From positions 186,001 through 250,000 of the forward strand of contig NZ_UNOZ01000002.1 of assembly GCF_900536025.1 (NCBI RefSeq): DNA of 64,000 bases. Direction: 5' to 3'. Below are positions 54,296 to 63,551 of this stretch, in pieces. Under the pieces are notes generated by a model. The model did no database searches, was not told where the DNA came from, and was given only the letters and a program-made list of their open reading frames with translations. Made by a program: the position numbers and the translations under genes. The DNA comes from Pseudomonas reidholzensis. Its GTDB lineage: Bacteria > Pseudomonadota > Gammaproteobacteria > Pseudomonadales > Pseudomonadaceae. Each line of letters begins with the position of its first letter. Within the stretch, counting starts at the first letter, position 1.

Positions 54296-55588
54296 CTAGA
54301 CCAGCTCTTTCAGCCGATGCCAGAGCATGCCCAGCGCCAGCAACGGCGAACGCAGGTGCTTGCCGCCCGGGAAGGTGATGTGCGGCACCTGGGCGAACAG
54401 GTCGAAACGCCCGCTCTGCTGGCCGCTGATGGCTTCGCCGAGCAGGCGCCCGGCCAGGTGGGTGGCGTTCAGCCCGTGACCGGAATAGGCCTGGGCGTAA
54501 TACACGTTGGGTTGGCTGGCCAGCCGGCCGATCTGCGGCAGGCGGTTGGCACCGATGCCGATCATGCCGCCCCATTGGTAGTCGATGCGCACGTCGGCCA
54601 GCTGCGGGAACACCTTGAGCAGCTTGGGTCGCATGTAGCCGGCGATGTCCTGCGGGTCGCGCCCGGAGTAGTGGCAGGCGCCGCCGAACAGCAGCCGGTG
54701 ATCCGCCGAGAGGCGGTAGTAGTCGAGGGCCACGCGTTGGTCGCAGACCGCCATGTTCTGTGGCAGCAGGGCGCGCGCACGGGCTTCACCGAGTGGCTCG
54801 GTGGCGATGATGTAGCTGCCGGCGGGCAGCACCTTGCCGCCCAGCTCGCGGTTGAGGTCGTTGTGGTAGGCGTTGCAGCACAGCACCAGGGTGTTGGCGC
54901 GGACCACGCCGCTGGCGGTGTGGACCTGTACCTGCGGGCCATAGTCGATGCGGGTGACGGCCGAGTGCTCGTGCAGCTTCACGCCCAGCTGGGTGGCGAC
55001 CGCCGCTTCGCCGAGGGCCAGGTTGAGCGGGTGCAGGTGGCCCGAGCCCATGTCGATCAGGCCGCCGACGTAGCGCTCGGAGTCGACCACGGTATGGATC
55101 TGCTCGGCACTTACCAGGCGCAGTTCGTGCGCGTAGCCCAGGCTGCGCAGTTCTTCGGCGTCTTCGGCGAAGCCTCGCAGCTCGCCAGGCTTGTTGGCCA
55201 GGTCGCAGTAGCCCCAGGTCAGGTCGCAGGCAATGGCATGACGCTCGATGCGTTGGCGGACGATATCGACGGCTTCCAGGCCCATCAGCTTGAGGCTGCG
55301 CACGCCTTGTTCGCCGAGGACGGGGAGGAACTGGTCGAGGCCATGGCCGACGCCGCGGATCAGTTGGCCGCCGTTGCGGCCACTGGCGCCCCAGCCGACC
55401 TTGTGGGCTTCGAGGAGGATCACCGAGAGGCCGCGTTCGGCCAGTTCGATGGCCGTGTTCAGGCCCGAGTAGCCGCCGCCGACGATGCACACGTCGGCGC
55501 TGTGCTGGCCTTGCAGGGCAGGGTACTCAGGTTGGGGCGCGCTGCTGGCGGCGTAGTAGGAGGCGGCGTGCTGCGCGCTGTGGATCAT
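54296..55588 (-). CDS. puuB: Gamma-glutamylputrescine oxidase PuuB-like FAD oxidoreductase
   Basis: This flavin oxidase of the DAO family oxidises gamma-glutamyl amines to aldehydes, the step between ligation and KauB. The 430-residue protein starts MIHSAQHAASYYAASSA; its FAD motif is VGGGYSGLNTAIELAERG (about 35-52), followed by GASGRNGGQLIRG. Further matches to the PuuB pattern are GHLHPLNLALGEA, DYYRLSADHRLLFGG and AYSGHGLNATHLAGRLL. P. putida relatives often have several such genes with different substrate range. The frame is open up to 55714 but that stretch is a REP unit; the ATG at 55588 is the start. Confidence 0.9.
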   Translation of the reverse strand: MIHSAQHAASYYAASSAPQPEYPALQGQHSADVCIVGGGYSGLNTAIELAERGLSVILLEAHKVGWGASGRNGGQLIRGVGHGLDQFLPVLGEQGVRSLKLMGLEAVDIVRQRIERHAIACDLTWGYCDLANKPGELRGFAEDAEELRSLGYAHELRLVSAEQIHTVVDSERYVGGLIDMGSGHLHPLNLALGEAAVATQLGVKLHEHSAVTRIDYGPQVQVHTASGVVRANTLVLCCNAYHNDLNRELGGKVLPAGSYIIATEPLGEARARALLPQNMAVCDQRVALDYYRLSADHRLLFGGACHYSGRDPQDIAGYMRPKLLKVFPQLADVRIDYQWGGMIGIGANRLPQIGRLASQPNVYYAQAYSGHGLNATHLAGRLLGEAISGQQSGRFDLFAQVPHITFPGGKHLRSPLLALGMLWHRLKELV

Positions 55589-55657
55589 CGGCTTGGCCTT
55601 GGTGAGCAGGGTGAAGAGGGCGAGGATAAGCCGGGGTGGGCGGTGCGGCAACTGCCC

Positions 55658-55752
55658 CTTTCGCGGGGCAAGCCCGCTCCCACAGGTTTTGTGCTGGCCC
55701 CGGAATTTGGGCATTGCAGGGATCCTGTGGGAGCGGGCTTGCCCCGCGAAAG
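55658..55752. repeat. Paired inverted REP unit (BIME-like), copy 2
   Basis: A 95-bp unit with ends CTTTCGCGGGGCAAGCCCGC and its inverse. It is the near copy of 7948-8042: equal in length, with about 84 positions identical by eye and all 11 differences in the inner part. It lies between the divergent puuB and YkgJ genes. Confidence 0.92.
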
Positions 55753-55794
55753 CGGCTTATAATCCCCCACACCTTTCAGATCTGTACCGCATCC

Positions 55795-56148
55795 ATGTCC
55801 TGCAACCGCCACAAGATCCACTTCCTGCGTGAGCTCATTCCTGCCTTCGAATGCGAGCCCGGCTGCCACGACTGTTGCGGCCCGGTCACCACCTCGACGG
55901 AAGAAATGGCCCAGCTGCCGCGCAAGTCCCAGGCCGAGCAGGACGCCGCCCTCGAGCGCCTCGACTGCGTGCACCTCGGCCCGCAAGGCTGCACCGTCTA
56001 TGAGGACCGGCCAATGATCTGCCGCCTGTTCGGCACCACCCCGCGCATGGCCTGCCCGCGTGGCCGCGGCCCGGCGCAGCCGATCGACGCCCAGGCCGAA
56101 CACCTGGTCCACCAGTTCATCGCCACGACCCGCCAGGTACTGGTCTGA
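55795..56148 (+). CDS. YkgJ-family cysteine-cluster protein
   Basis: The 117-residue protein has the pattern of the YkgJ (CxxCxxxxxC) zinc/iron-chelatase-like family: CEPGCHDCCGPV near residue 19, then CVHLGPQGCTVYEDRPMICRLFG and a final Cys in MACPRG. Eight or so Cys residues suggest a bound metal or Fe-S cluster. The ATG at 55795 (MSCNRHKIHF) is used; the longer frame enters the REP unit. It is convergent with dadR, only three bases apart. Function unknown. Confidence 0.85.
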   Translation: MSCNRHKIHFLRELIPAFECEPGCHDCCGPVTTSTEEMAQLPRKSQAEQDAALERLDCVHLGPQGCTVYEDRPMICRLFGTTPRMACPRGRGPAQPIDAQAEHLVHQFIATTRQVLV

Positions 56149-56151
56149 GAA

Positions 56152-56640
56152 TCAGTCCGGAATCGGCAGGCACAGGCTCTCTTTGACTTCTTCCATGACG
56201 ATGTAGCTCTTCGACTCGCGCACGTGCGGCAGCTTCAGCAGGATGTCGCCCAGCAGCTTGCGGTAGGAGGCCATCTCGGAAATCCGCGCCTTCACCAGGT
56301 AGTCGAAATCGCCCGACACCAGGTGGCACTCGAGCACGTGCGGCAGCTTCAGCACCGCGCGGCGGAACTCCTCGAAGGTGTCCCCGGACTTGTAGTCCAG
56401 GCTGATCTCGACGAACACCAGCAGGCTGCCCTTGAGGTGCTGCGGATTGAGCCGGGCGTTGTAGCCCATGATGATCCCCTCGCGCTCCAGGCGGCGTACG
56501 CGCTCGGTGCACGGGGTCGTGGAGAGGCCTACTTTTTCGCCCAGTTCAGTGAACGAGATACGCCCGTCATTCTGCAGGATCCGCAGGATATTGCGGTCGA
56601 TCTTGTCCAGTTCACGCTTGCTCTGATGCTGGGTTCTCAT
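56152..56640 (-). CDS. dadR: Lrp/AsnC family regulator of D-alanine catabolism
   Basis: An Lrp-type regulator of 162 residues: the helix-turn-helix is in NDGRISFTELGEKVGLSTTP and the RAM ligand-binding domain follows (about 75-160; SLLVFVEISLDYKSGDTFEEF and ECHLVSGDFDYLVKA). It is divergent from dadA over 155 bases, the same order as dadR-dadAX in P. aeruginosa, where DadR activates the operon in response to L-alanine. The ATG at 56640 (MRTQHQSKRELDKID) starts the family; the frame is open to 56757 without support. Confidence 0.94.
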   Translation of the reverse strand: MRTQHQSKRELDKIDRNILRILQNDGRISFTELGEKVGLSTTPCTERVRRLEREGIIMGYNARLNPQHLKGSLLVFVEISLDYKSGDTFEEFRRAVLKLPHVLECHLVSGDFDYLVKARISEMASYRKLLGDILLKLPHVRESKSYIVMEEVKESLCLPIPD

Positions 56641-56664
56641 AGGGGATGCCCCTCCGTTAAAGGC

Positions 56665-56736
56665 CACTATGCCGAGAATTGTCGCCAAATATAGGCTTTT
56701 ATATAGTGAAATGCACTGGCCTGTCCTTTTTATACT
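56665..56736 (+). promoter_or_regulatory. dadR-dadA control region
   Basis: CACTAT (56665-56670) and ATAGTG (56703-56708) form a dyad with 32 bases of AT-rich DNA between. TATACT (56731-56736) is a good -10 for dadA with no -35 match at 17 bases, which fits activator dependence such as by DadR. Confidence 0.5.
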
Positions 56737-56795
56737 GCGCGCATCCATGCCATTCAAACAAAACAGTGCGGTGCGCCGCGCGCGAGGGATGAACG

Positions 56796-58097
56796 ATGCG
56801 AGTTCTGGTACTTGGTAGCGGTGTGATCGGAACCGCCAGCGCCTATTACCTGGCCCGGCAGGGTTTTGAAGTGACCGTGGTCGACCGCCAGCCAGCGGTC
56901 GCCATGGAAACCAGCTTCGCCAACGCTGGCCAGATCTCGCCAGGTTATGCCTCGCCGTGGGCCGCCCCCGGCGTGCCGCTCAAGGCCATCAAGTGGCTGC
57001 TCGAACGCCACGCCCCGCTCGCCATCAAGCTCACCGGCGATGTCGACCAGTACCTGTGGATGGCGCAGATGCTGCGCAACTGCACTGCCAATCGTTATGC
57101 GGTGAACAAGGAGCGCATGGTGCGGTTGTCCGAGTACAGCCGCGACTGCCTCGACGAGCTGCGCGCCGAAACCGGCCTGGCCTACGAGAACCGCGCCCTG
57201 GGCACCACCCAGCTGTTCCGCACCCAGGCCCAGGTCGATGCCGCGGCCAAGGACATCGCCGTGCTCGAGCAGTCTGGCGTGCCCTATGAGCTGCTCGACC
57301 GTGACGGCATTGCCCGCGTCGAACCGGCCCTGGCCGGGGTCAAGGATATCCTCGCTGGCGCCCTGCGCCTGCCCAATGACCAGACCGGCGACTGCCAGCT
57401 GTTCACCACCAAGCTGGCCGAGATGGCGATCAAGCTGGGCGTCGAGTTCCGCTTTGGCCAGGACATCCAGCGCCTGGACTACGCCGGGGACCGGATCAAC
57501 GGCGTGTGGATCGACGGCAAGCTGGAAACCGCCGACCGCTACGTGCTGGCGCTGGGCAGCTACTCGCCGCAGCTGCTCAAGCCGCTGGGCATCAAGGCTC
57601 CAGTCTACCCGCTCAAGGGCTATTCGCTGACCGTGCCGATCACCGACCCGGCCATGGCCCCGACCTCGACCATTCTCGACGAAACCTACAAGGTCGCGAT
57701 CACCCGGTTCGACAACCGCATCCGGGTTGGCGGCATGGCTGAAATCGCCGGTTTTGACCTGTCGCTGAACCCACGTCGACGCGAAACGCTGGAGATGATC
57801 GTCAACGACCTTTATCCTCGCGGCGGCGACCTGAGCCAGGCGAGCTTCTGGACCGGCCTGCGTCCGGCCACCCCGGACGGCACGCCGATCGTCGGTGCGA
57901 CCTCGTTCCGTAACCTGTTCCTCAACACCGGTCACGGCACCCTGGGGTGGACCATGGCCTGTGGCTCCGGTCGCCTGCTGGCTGACCTGATCGCCAAGCG
58001 CAAGCCGCAGATCAGCGCCGAAGGCCTCGATATTTCCCGCTATGGCAACCACAAGGAGATCGCCAAGCATGGCAATCCAGCGCCAGCTCACCAATGA
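56796..58097 (+). CDS. dadA: D-amino acid dehydrogenase small subunit DadA
   Basis: DadA oxidises D-alanine to pyruvate and ammonia at the membrane and passes electrons to the respiratory chain. The 433-residue protein begins [23 protein letters not shown] with the FAD-binding motif, has [21 protein letters not shown], typical of the family, and ends with the second FAD segment [30 protein letters not shown] precedes the ATG. It overlaps the RidA-family gene by 29 bases. Confidence 0.97.
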   Translation: MRVLVLGSGVIGTASAYYLARQGFEVTVVDRQPAVAMETSFANAGQISPGYASPWAAPGVPLKAIKWLLERHAPLAIKLTGDVDQYLWMAQMLRNCTANRYAVNKERMVRLSEYSRDCLDELRAETGLAYENRALGTTQLFRTQAQVDAAAKDIAVLEQSGVPYELLDRDGIARVEPALAGVKDILAGALRLPNDQTGDCQLFTTKLAEMAIKLGVEFRFGQDIQRLDYAGDRINGVWIDGKLETADRYVLALGSYSPQLLKPLGIKAPVYPLKGYSLTVPITDPAMAPTSTILDETYKVAITRFDNRIRVGGMAEIAGFDLSLNPRRRETLEMIVNDLYPRGGDLSQASFWTGLRPATPDGTPIVGATSFRNLFLNTGHGTLGWTMACGSGRLLADLIAKRKPQISAEGLDISRYGNHKEIAKHGNPAPAHQ

Positions 58098-58422
58098 GCG
58101 CATGAGTCAGATCGTCACCCACAACGGCACCGTGTACCTGGCGGGCCAGGTCGGTGATGACCTGAACGCCGGCATCGAGCAGCAGACCCGCGAGACCTTG
58201 GCCAGCATCGAGAAGCTGCTCGACCAGGCCGGTACCGACAAGCGCAATCTGCTTTCCGTGACCATCTACCTGAAAGACATCGATGCGCACTTCGCCGGCA
58301 TGAACGCCGTCTGGGACCAGTGGCTGCCTGCTGGCGTCGCCCCGGCCCGTGCCACCGTCGAAGCCAAGCTGTGCGAGCCAGAAATCCTCGTCGAACTGTC
58401 GGTGGTCGCCGCGCTGCCGTAA
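58069..58422 (+). CDS. RidA-family protein of the dad operon
   Basis: The 117-residue protein ([20 protein letters not shown]) is a RidA relative of a different subgroup from the one at 25748, with the conserved Arg in [13 protein letters not shown]. It lies between dadA and dadX and overlaps dadA by 29 bases, which implies coupled translation. The likely role is to speed hydrolysis of imines released by DadA or to protect the PLP-dependent racemase DadX from reactive enamines. This is inferred from position and family. Confidence 0.9.
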   Translation: MAIQRQLTNERMSQIVTHNGTVYLAGQVGDDLNAGIEQQTRETLASIEKLLDQAGTDKRNLLSVTIYLKDIDAHFAGMNAVWDQWLPAGVAPARATVEAKLCEPEILVELSVVAALP

Positions 58423-58509
58423 CCGTTCCTCACCCCGGCACGCTGGCACCTGACCCCGCTGGCGTGCCGGGGACTCATTGCCCACCCGAATTGCCAGAAG
58501 GCTGCCGCC

Positions 58510-59583
58510 ATGCGTCCCGCCCGTGCCCTGATCGACCTCCAAGCCCTGCGTCACAACTATCGCCTGGCCCGTGAATTATCCGGCGCCAAGGCCCTCGCCG
58601 TGATCAAGGCCGATGCCTATGGCCACGGCGCGGTGCGGTGTGCCCTGGCCCTGGAAGCCGAGGCCGATGGCTTTGCCGTCGCCTGCATCGAGGAGGCGCT
58701 GGAGCTGCGTGCGGCAGGCATCAAAAGCCCGATTCTGTTGCTTGAGGGCTTTTTCGAGGCCAGCGAACTGGCGCTGATCGCCGAGCATGAACTGTGGTGC
58801 GTGGTGCACTCGCTGTGGCAGCTCGACGCGATCGAGCAGACCCCGCTGGCCAAACCGCTGAAGGTCTGGCTCAAGCTCGACAGCGGCATGCACCGCGTCG
58901 GCCTGCACCCCAAGGACTACCACAACGCCTACCAGCGCCTGCTGGCCAGCGGCAAGGTCGCGCGCATCGTGCTGATGACCCACTTTGCCCGTGCCGATGA
59001 GCTGGACGCCGACGCCACCGCCCAGCAGGTCGCGGTGTTCGAGGCGGCTCGCCAGGGCCTGAGCGCCGAATGCAGCCTGCGCAACTCGCCGGCGCTGCTC
59101 GGCTGGCCGCAGGTGCCGAGCGACTGGGTGCGCCCCGGCATCATGCTGTACGGCGCCACGCCGTTCGAGGTGGCGCAGGCCGAGGCCAATCGCCTGCAGC
59201 CGGTGATGACCCTGCAATCGCGGATCATCAGCGTGCGAGAGCTGCCAGCCGGTGAGCCGGTCGGCTACGGGGCGAAGTTCATCAGCCCGCGACCGACCCG
59301 GGTCGGCGTGGTCGCCATGGGCTACGCCGACGGCTACCCGCGCCTGGCGCCCACCGGCACCCCGGTGATGGTCGCGGGCAAACGCACCCAGCTGATCGGC
59401 CGGGTGTCGATGGACATGCTCTGCGTCGACCTTACCGACATCCCCGAAGCGACCCTGGGCAGCCCGGTGGAACTGTGGGGCAAGCAGGTGCTGGCCAGCG
59501 ACGTGGCGCAGCAGGCGGGCACCATCCCGTACCAGATCTTCTGCAACCTCAAGCGCGTACCGCTGGACTATATCGGCGAATAA
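58510..59583 (+). CDS. dadX: Catabolic alanine racemase DadX
   Basis: DadX interconverts L- and D-alanine so that L-alanine can be fed to DadA. The 357-residue PLP enzyme has the PLP lysine in [13 protein letters not shown] (about 33-45) and, in the C-terminal barrel, the catalytic Tyr in VGYGAKF and [11 protein letters not shown]. It is the last gene of dadA-ridA-dadX. Confidence 0.97.
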   Translation: MRPARALIDLQALRHNYRLARELSGAKALAVIKADAYGHGAVRCALALEAEADGFAVACIEEALELRAAGIKSPILLLEGFFEASELALIAEHELWCVVHSLWQLDAIEQTPLAKPLKVWLKLDSGMHRVGLHPKDYHNAYQRLLASGKVARIVLMTHFARADELDADATAQQVAVFEAARQGLSAECSLRNSPALLGWPQVPSDWVRPGIMLYGATPFEVAQAEANRLQPVMTLQSRIISVRELPAGEPVGYGAKFISPRPTRVGVVAMGYADGYPRLAPTGTPVMVAGKRTQLIGRVSMDMLCVDLTDIPEATLGSPVELWGKQVLASDVAQQAGTIPYQIFCNLKRVPLDYIGE

Positions 59584-59692
59584 GGCGCTGAAGCGGACAG
59601 GCTGGGGCTTCGAGTGTTGTAAATACTGAACGGCATTGCCATGATATCGTTCACACTCGACCCCCATCCCACTGTTTCAGGAGGCTCCAGCT

Positions 59693-60241
59693 TTGGACGT
59701 CGGCGAACGACTGCAAGCCATCCGCAAGCTCAAGGGCCTGTCCCAGCGGGAACTCGCCAAGCGCGCGGGGGTGACCAACAGCACCATCTCGATGATCGAG
59801 AAAAACAGCGTGAGCCCCTCGATCAGCTCGCTGCGCAAGGTGCTCAGCGGCATTCCCATGTCCATGGTCGAATTCTTCTCGGTCGAACTGGCCGCCGAGA
59901 GCCCGACCCAGATCGTCTACAAGGCCCACGAGCTGATCGACATTTCCGACGGCGCGGTGACCATGAAGCTGGTCGGCAAGTCGCACCCCAACCGTGCGAT
60001 CGCCTTTCTCAACGAGGTCTATCCGCCGGGCGCCGATACCGGTGAAGAGATGCTCACCCACGATGGCGAAGAGACCGGCATCCTCCTCGAAGGCCGCCTG
60101 GAGCTGGTGGTCGGCAGCGAGACCTTTCTGCTCGAAGCCGGTGACAGCTACTACTTCGAAAGCACCCGCCCGCACCGGTTTCGCAACCCGTTCGACGAGC
60201 CTGCACGGCTGATCAGCGCGGCTACACCGTCGAATTTTTGA
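59693..60241 (+). CDS. pauR: XRE-cupin repressor of polyamine catabolism (PauR/PuuR type)
   Basis: A 182-residue regulator with an N-terminal XRE helix-turn-helix (LSQRELAKRAGVTNSTISMIE, about 18-38) and a C-terminal cupin (about 105-180; LEGRLELVVGSETFLLEAGD). PauR in P. aeruginosa, next to dadX, represses the gamma-glutamyl polyamine genes and responds to polyamines. The start is TTG at 59693, the only start placed properly after AGGAGG (nine bases). Its expected targets here include the genes at 29835, 47943 and 54296. Confidence 0.88.
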   Translation: MDVGERLQAIRKLKGLSQRELAKRAGVTNSTISMIEKNSVSPSISSLRKVLSGIPMSMVEFFSVELAAESPTQIVYKAHELIDISDGAVTMKLVGKSHPNRAIAFLNEVYPPGADTGEEMLTHDGEETGILLEGRLELVVGSETFLLEAGDSYYFESTRPHRFRNPFDEPARLISAATPSNF

Positions 60242-60376
60242 TCCAGCGCAGCGTATTGATTCGCTAATACCCCTTTCCTGTGTGTGGTCGTTTCACGGCT
60301 GTTGGGATCCCGCTATACTTTTCAACGCCTGCAATTCGTGACTGCTGGCGTGATTAGCCACCATGAGGGTGTACGC

Positions 60377-60799
60377 GTGAACCAAATCAAGAAGATGCTG
60401 GCCGTACCAGCAGCCGTTTTCGCCCTCTGGGCACTCAATGCACACGCAGCAACCAATGACGATATTGCCAAGCGCCTGGAGCCGGTCGGCCAGGTGTGTG
60501 TCCAGGGCCAGGAATGCAAGGGCATGGAAGTGGCCGCGGTGGCCAGCGGTGGGGGCGCCAAGACCCCTGACGAGATCATCGCCAAGCACTGCAATGCCTG
60601 CCATGGCACCGGCCTGTTGAATGCGCCGAAGATCGGCGACACGGCCGCCTGGAAGGAGCGCGCCGATCACCAGGGTGGCCTGGACGGCATTCTCGCCAAG
60701 GCGATTACCGGGCTGAACGCGATGCCGCCCAAAGGCACCTGCGCGGATTGCTCGGATGAAGAGCTCAAGGGTGCGATCCAGAAGATGTCTGGTCTTTGA
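60377..60799 (+). CDS. Cytochrome c5 (exported, single heme)
   Basis: The 140-residue protein starts GTG at 60377 with GAGGG eight bases upstream; its signal peptide ends ALNAHA (about 23). One heme-binding CNACH motif (about 76-80) is present with a distal Met in NAMPPKGTC. A second pair, CADC, has no His and matches the disulfide of the c5 family. It probably serves periplasmic electron transfer, e.g. to cytochrome oxidases. Lone gene, strong terminator after it. Confidence 0.9.
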   Translation: MNQIKKMLAVPAAVFALWALNAHAATNDDIAKRLEPVGQVCVQGQECKGMEVAAVASGGGAKTPDEIIAKHCNACHGTGLLNAPKIGDTAAWKERADHQGGLDGILAKAITGLNAMPPKGTCADCSDEELKGAIQKMSGL

Positions 60800-60814
60800 G
60801 CCGTGACTGATTTT

Positions 60815-60850
60815 ACCAAGCCCGCCTGTATGGCGGGCTTGGTTGTTTCT
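60815..60850 (+). terminator. Terminator of the cytochrome c5 gene
   Basis: ACCAAGCCCGCC-TGTAT-GGCGGGCTTGGT forms a perfect 12-bp stem and is followed by TGTTTCT. Confidence 0.88.
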
Positions 60851-60872
60851 GGGCGCATATTTTTCTGTGTCC

Positions 60873-60949
60873 TTTTCGCGGGTAAACCCGCTCCTACAGG
60901 TTTCGGCGGCGCTGCAAAACCCTGTGGGGGCGGGCTTGCCCGCGATGAA
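60873..60949. repeat. Paired inverted REP unit after cytochrome c5
   Basis: TTCGCGGGTAAACCCGCTCC and TACAGG are followed 23 bases on by CCTGTGGGGGCGGGCTTGCC and CGCGATGAAGG. The two halves differ at several positions, so this unit is more worn than the others. Confidence 0.85.
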
Positions 60950-61017
60950 GGCGATGCAGTAATGCCAGGCCGCTCACGGTCCAACCCCTGACCGCACGGA
61001 TGTCACAGGAGGCACAG

Positions 61018-62880
61018 ATGGCCCACAGCTGTTCCATCGACCAGGCCGTAGAGCATGTCCTGGACCACCTGCCCGCCCATATCCACATGGGCCTGCCCTT
61101 GGGCCTGGGCAAACCCAACGCCTTCGTCAACGCGCTCTACGCCCGCGTTCGCGCGCTGCCCGAGCGCCGCCTGACGATCTACACCGCCCTGACCCTCGGC
61201 CGCCCACCGCTGGGCGACGGCCTCCAGCGGCGCTTTCTCGAGCCTTTCATCGAGCGGGTCTTCGCCGACTATCAAGAGCTCGACTATCTGGCCGACCTGC
61301 GCAGCGACCGGCTGCCGCCAAACATCCGCGTCGAGCAGTTCTTCATGCAGCCCGGCAGCCTGCTGCACAGCGCCATGGCCCAGCAGGACTACGTCAGCAG
61401 CAACTACAGCCATGCGGCCCGCGACATCAACGCCAAGGGCCTCAACCTGGTCGCCCAGCTGGTGGCCGAGACGCCCGAGTGCCCCGACCAGCTGAGCCTC
61501 GCCTGCAACCCGGACATCACCCTCGACCTGCTGCCGATGATCGCCAAGCGCCGCGCCGCGGGCGAGACCGTCCTGCTGCTCGGCCAGGTGCATGCCGAGC
61601 TGCCCTACATGCCTGGCGCTTCAGAGCTGAGCCGCGATGCCTTCGACCTGCTGATCGATGAGCCTGAACGCCGCCGGCTGTTCTCCACGCCGAACATGCC
61701 GGTCGCCACCCAGGACCACTGCATCGGTCTGCACGCCAGCAGCCTGGTGCGCGATGGCGGCACCCTGCAGATCGGCATCGGTGCGATGGGCGACGCGGTG
61801 GCCGCGGCCTTGCTGGCGCGGCAGGGTGACAACGAGGGTTATCGGGCGCTGCTGGCCGAACTCGATGTGCAGCCCTGGCAGCACCTGATCGAGCGGGAAG
61901 GGGGCCTGGACGCCTTTGCCCAAGGCCTGTACGGCTGCAGCGAGATGTTCGTCAACGGCCTCTTGGCGCTGGCCGAGGCGGGCGTGGTGCGCCGGCCAGC
62001 CGATGAGCACGGGGTATTGGTGCACGGCGGCTTTTTCCTCGGCCCACGGGCGTTCTACCAGCGCCTGCGCGAGATGCCGTTGGCGCAGCGCAAGCAGTAC
62101 GCCATGACCGCCATCAGCTTCATCAACGAGCTGTATGGCGATGAGGCGCTCAAGCGTCGCCAGCGGCGTGATGCGCGTTTCATCAACACGGTGTTCGGCA
62201 TGACCCTGATGGGCGCCGGGGTCGCTGATCAGCTGGAAGACGGCCGGGTGCTCAGCGGCGTCGGCGGCCAGTACAACTTCGTCGCCCAGGGCCATGCGCT
62301 GGAAGGCGGGCGCTCGATCCTGCTGTTGCGCAGCTGGCGCGAGGCCGGCGGCGAGGTGACCTCGAACCTGTTCTGGACCTACGGCCACTGCACCATCCCC
62401 CGCCACCTGCGCGACATCGTGGTGACCGAGTACGGCATTGCCGACCTGCGCGGGCAGACCGACAGTGAGGTCATCGCCCGCTTGCTGGCGATCAGTGATT
62501 CACGTTTTCAGGGCGAGTTGATGGAGCAAGCCAAGGCGGCGGGCAAGCTGGCTAAGGGTTTCGAGCTGGACCAGCGCTTCTGCAACAACACGCCGGAGCG
62601 GCTTGAAGGCGTGCGTGAGCGGCATCCGCGGTTGTTCCCGGAGTATCCGTTGGGGAGTGATTTCACGGCTGAAGAGCGTGATCTGTTCAGGGCGCTGAAC
62701 TGGTTGAAGAGCAAGTTCAAGCTGAGCGAAGTGCTCGAGCTGGGTCGGGCGGCACTCGATGCGCCGGCGCCTGAAGCCTATCCGGCACAGCTGGCGCGGA
62801 TGGGGCTGGAGCAGCCGCAGGGGCTGAAAGAGGAGCTGTACCAGCGATTGCTGCTGGCGGGATTGCAGGCAACCCGGTGA
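61018..62880 (+). CDS. Acetyl-CoA hydrolase/transferase family protein
   Basis: The 620-residue protein belongs to the class I CoA-transferase family (acetyl-CoA hydrolase / 4-hydroxybutyrate CoA-transferase). It has an N-terminal NagB/RpiA-like half (HIHMGLPLGLGKPNAFVNAL) and a second half with the conserved Glu-bearing segment VVTEYGIADLRGQTD and GGQYNFVAQGHALEGGRS. Its length is above the common 450-500 and matches the longer proteobacterial subgroup. AGGAGG supports the ATG at 61018 over the one at 61000. The acyl group cannot be told from sequence. It stands alone. Confidence 0.87.
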   Translation: MAHSCSIDQAVEHVLDHLPAHIHMGLPLGLGKPNAFVNALYARVRALPERRLTIYTALTLGRPPLGDGLQRRFLEPFIERVFADYQELDYLADLRSDRLPPNIRVEQFFMQPGSLLHSAMAQQDYVSSNYSHAARDINAKGLNLVAQLVAETPECPDQLSLACNPDITLDLLPMIAKRRAAGETVLLLGQVHAELPYMPGASELSRDAFDLLIDEPERRRLFSTPNMPVATQDHCIGLHASSLVRDGGTLQIGIGAMGDAVAAALLARQGDNEGYRALLAELDVQPWQHLIEREGGLDAFAQGLYGCSEMFVNGLLALAEAGVVRRPADEHGVLVHGGFFLGPRAFYQRLREMPLAQRKQYAMTAISFINELYGDEALKRRQRRDARFINTVFGMTLMGAGVADQLEDGRVLSGVGGQYNFVAQGHALEGGRSILLLRSWREAGGEVTSNLFWTYGHCTIPRHLRDIVVTEYGIADLRGQTDSEVIARLLAISDSRFQGELMEQAKAAGKLAKGFELDQRFCNNTPERLEGVRERHPRLFPEYPLGSDFTAEERDLFRALNWLKSKFKLSEVLELGRAALDAPAPEAYPAQLARMGLEQPQGLKEELYQRLLLAGLQATR

Positions 62881-62882
62881 CA

Positions 62883-62904
62883 TTGGGGCTGCGAGCAGCC
62901 CCAA
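62883..62904. terminator. Bidirectional hairpin after the CoA-transferase gene
   Basis: TTGGGGCTGC and GCAGCCCCAA meet around a two-base centre (GA), between convergent genes. Confidence 0.7.
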
Positions 62905-62914
62905 CCAAACGCCG

Positions 62915-63541
<627 letters not shown>

Positions 63542-63551
63542 TTAAAGGTGA

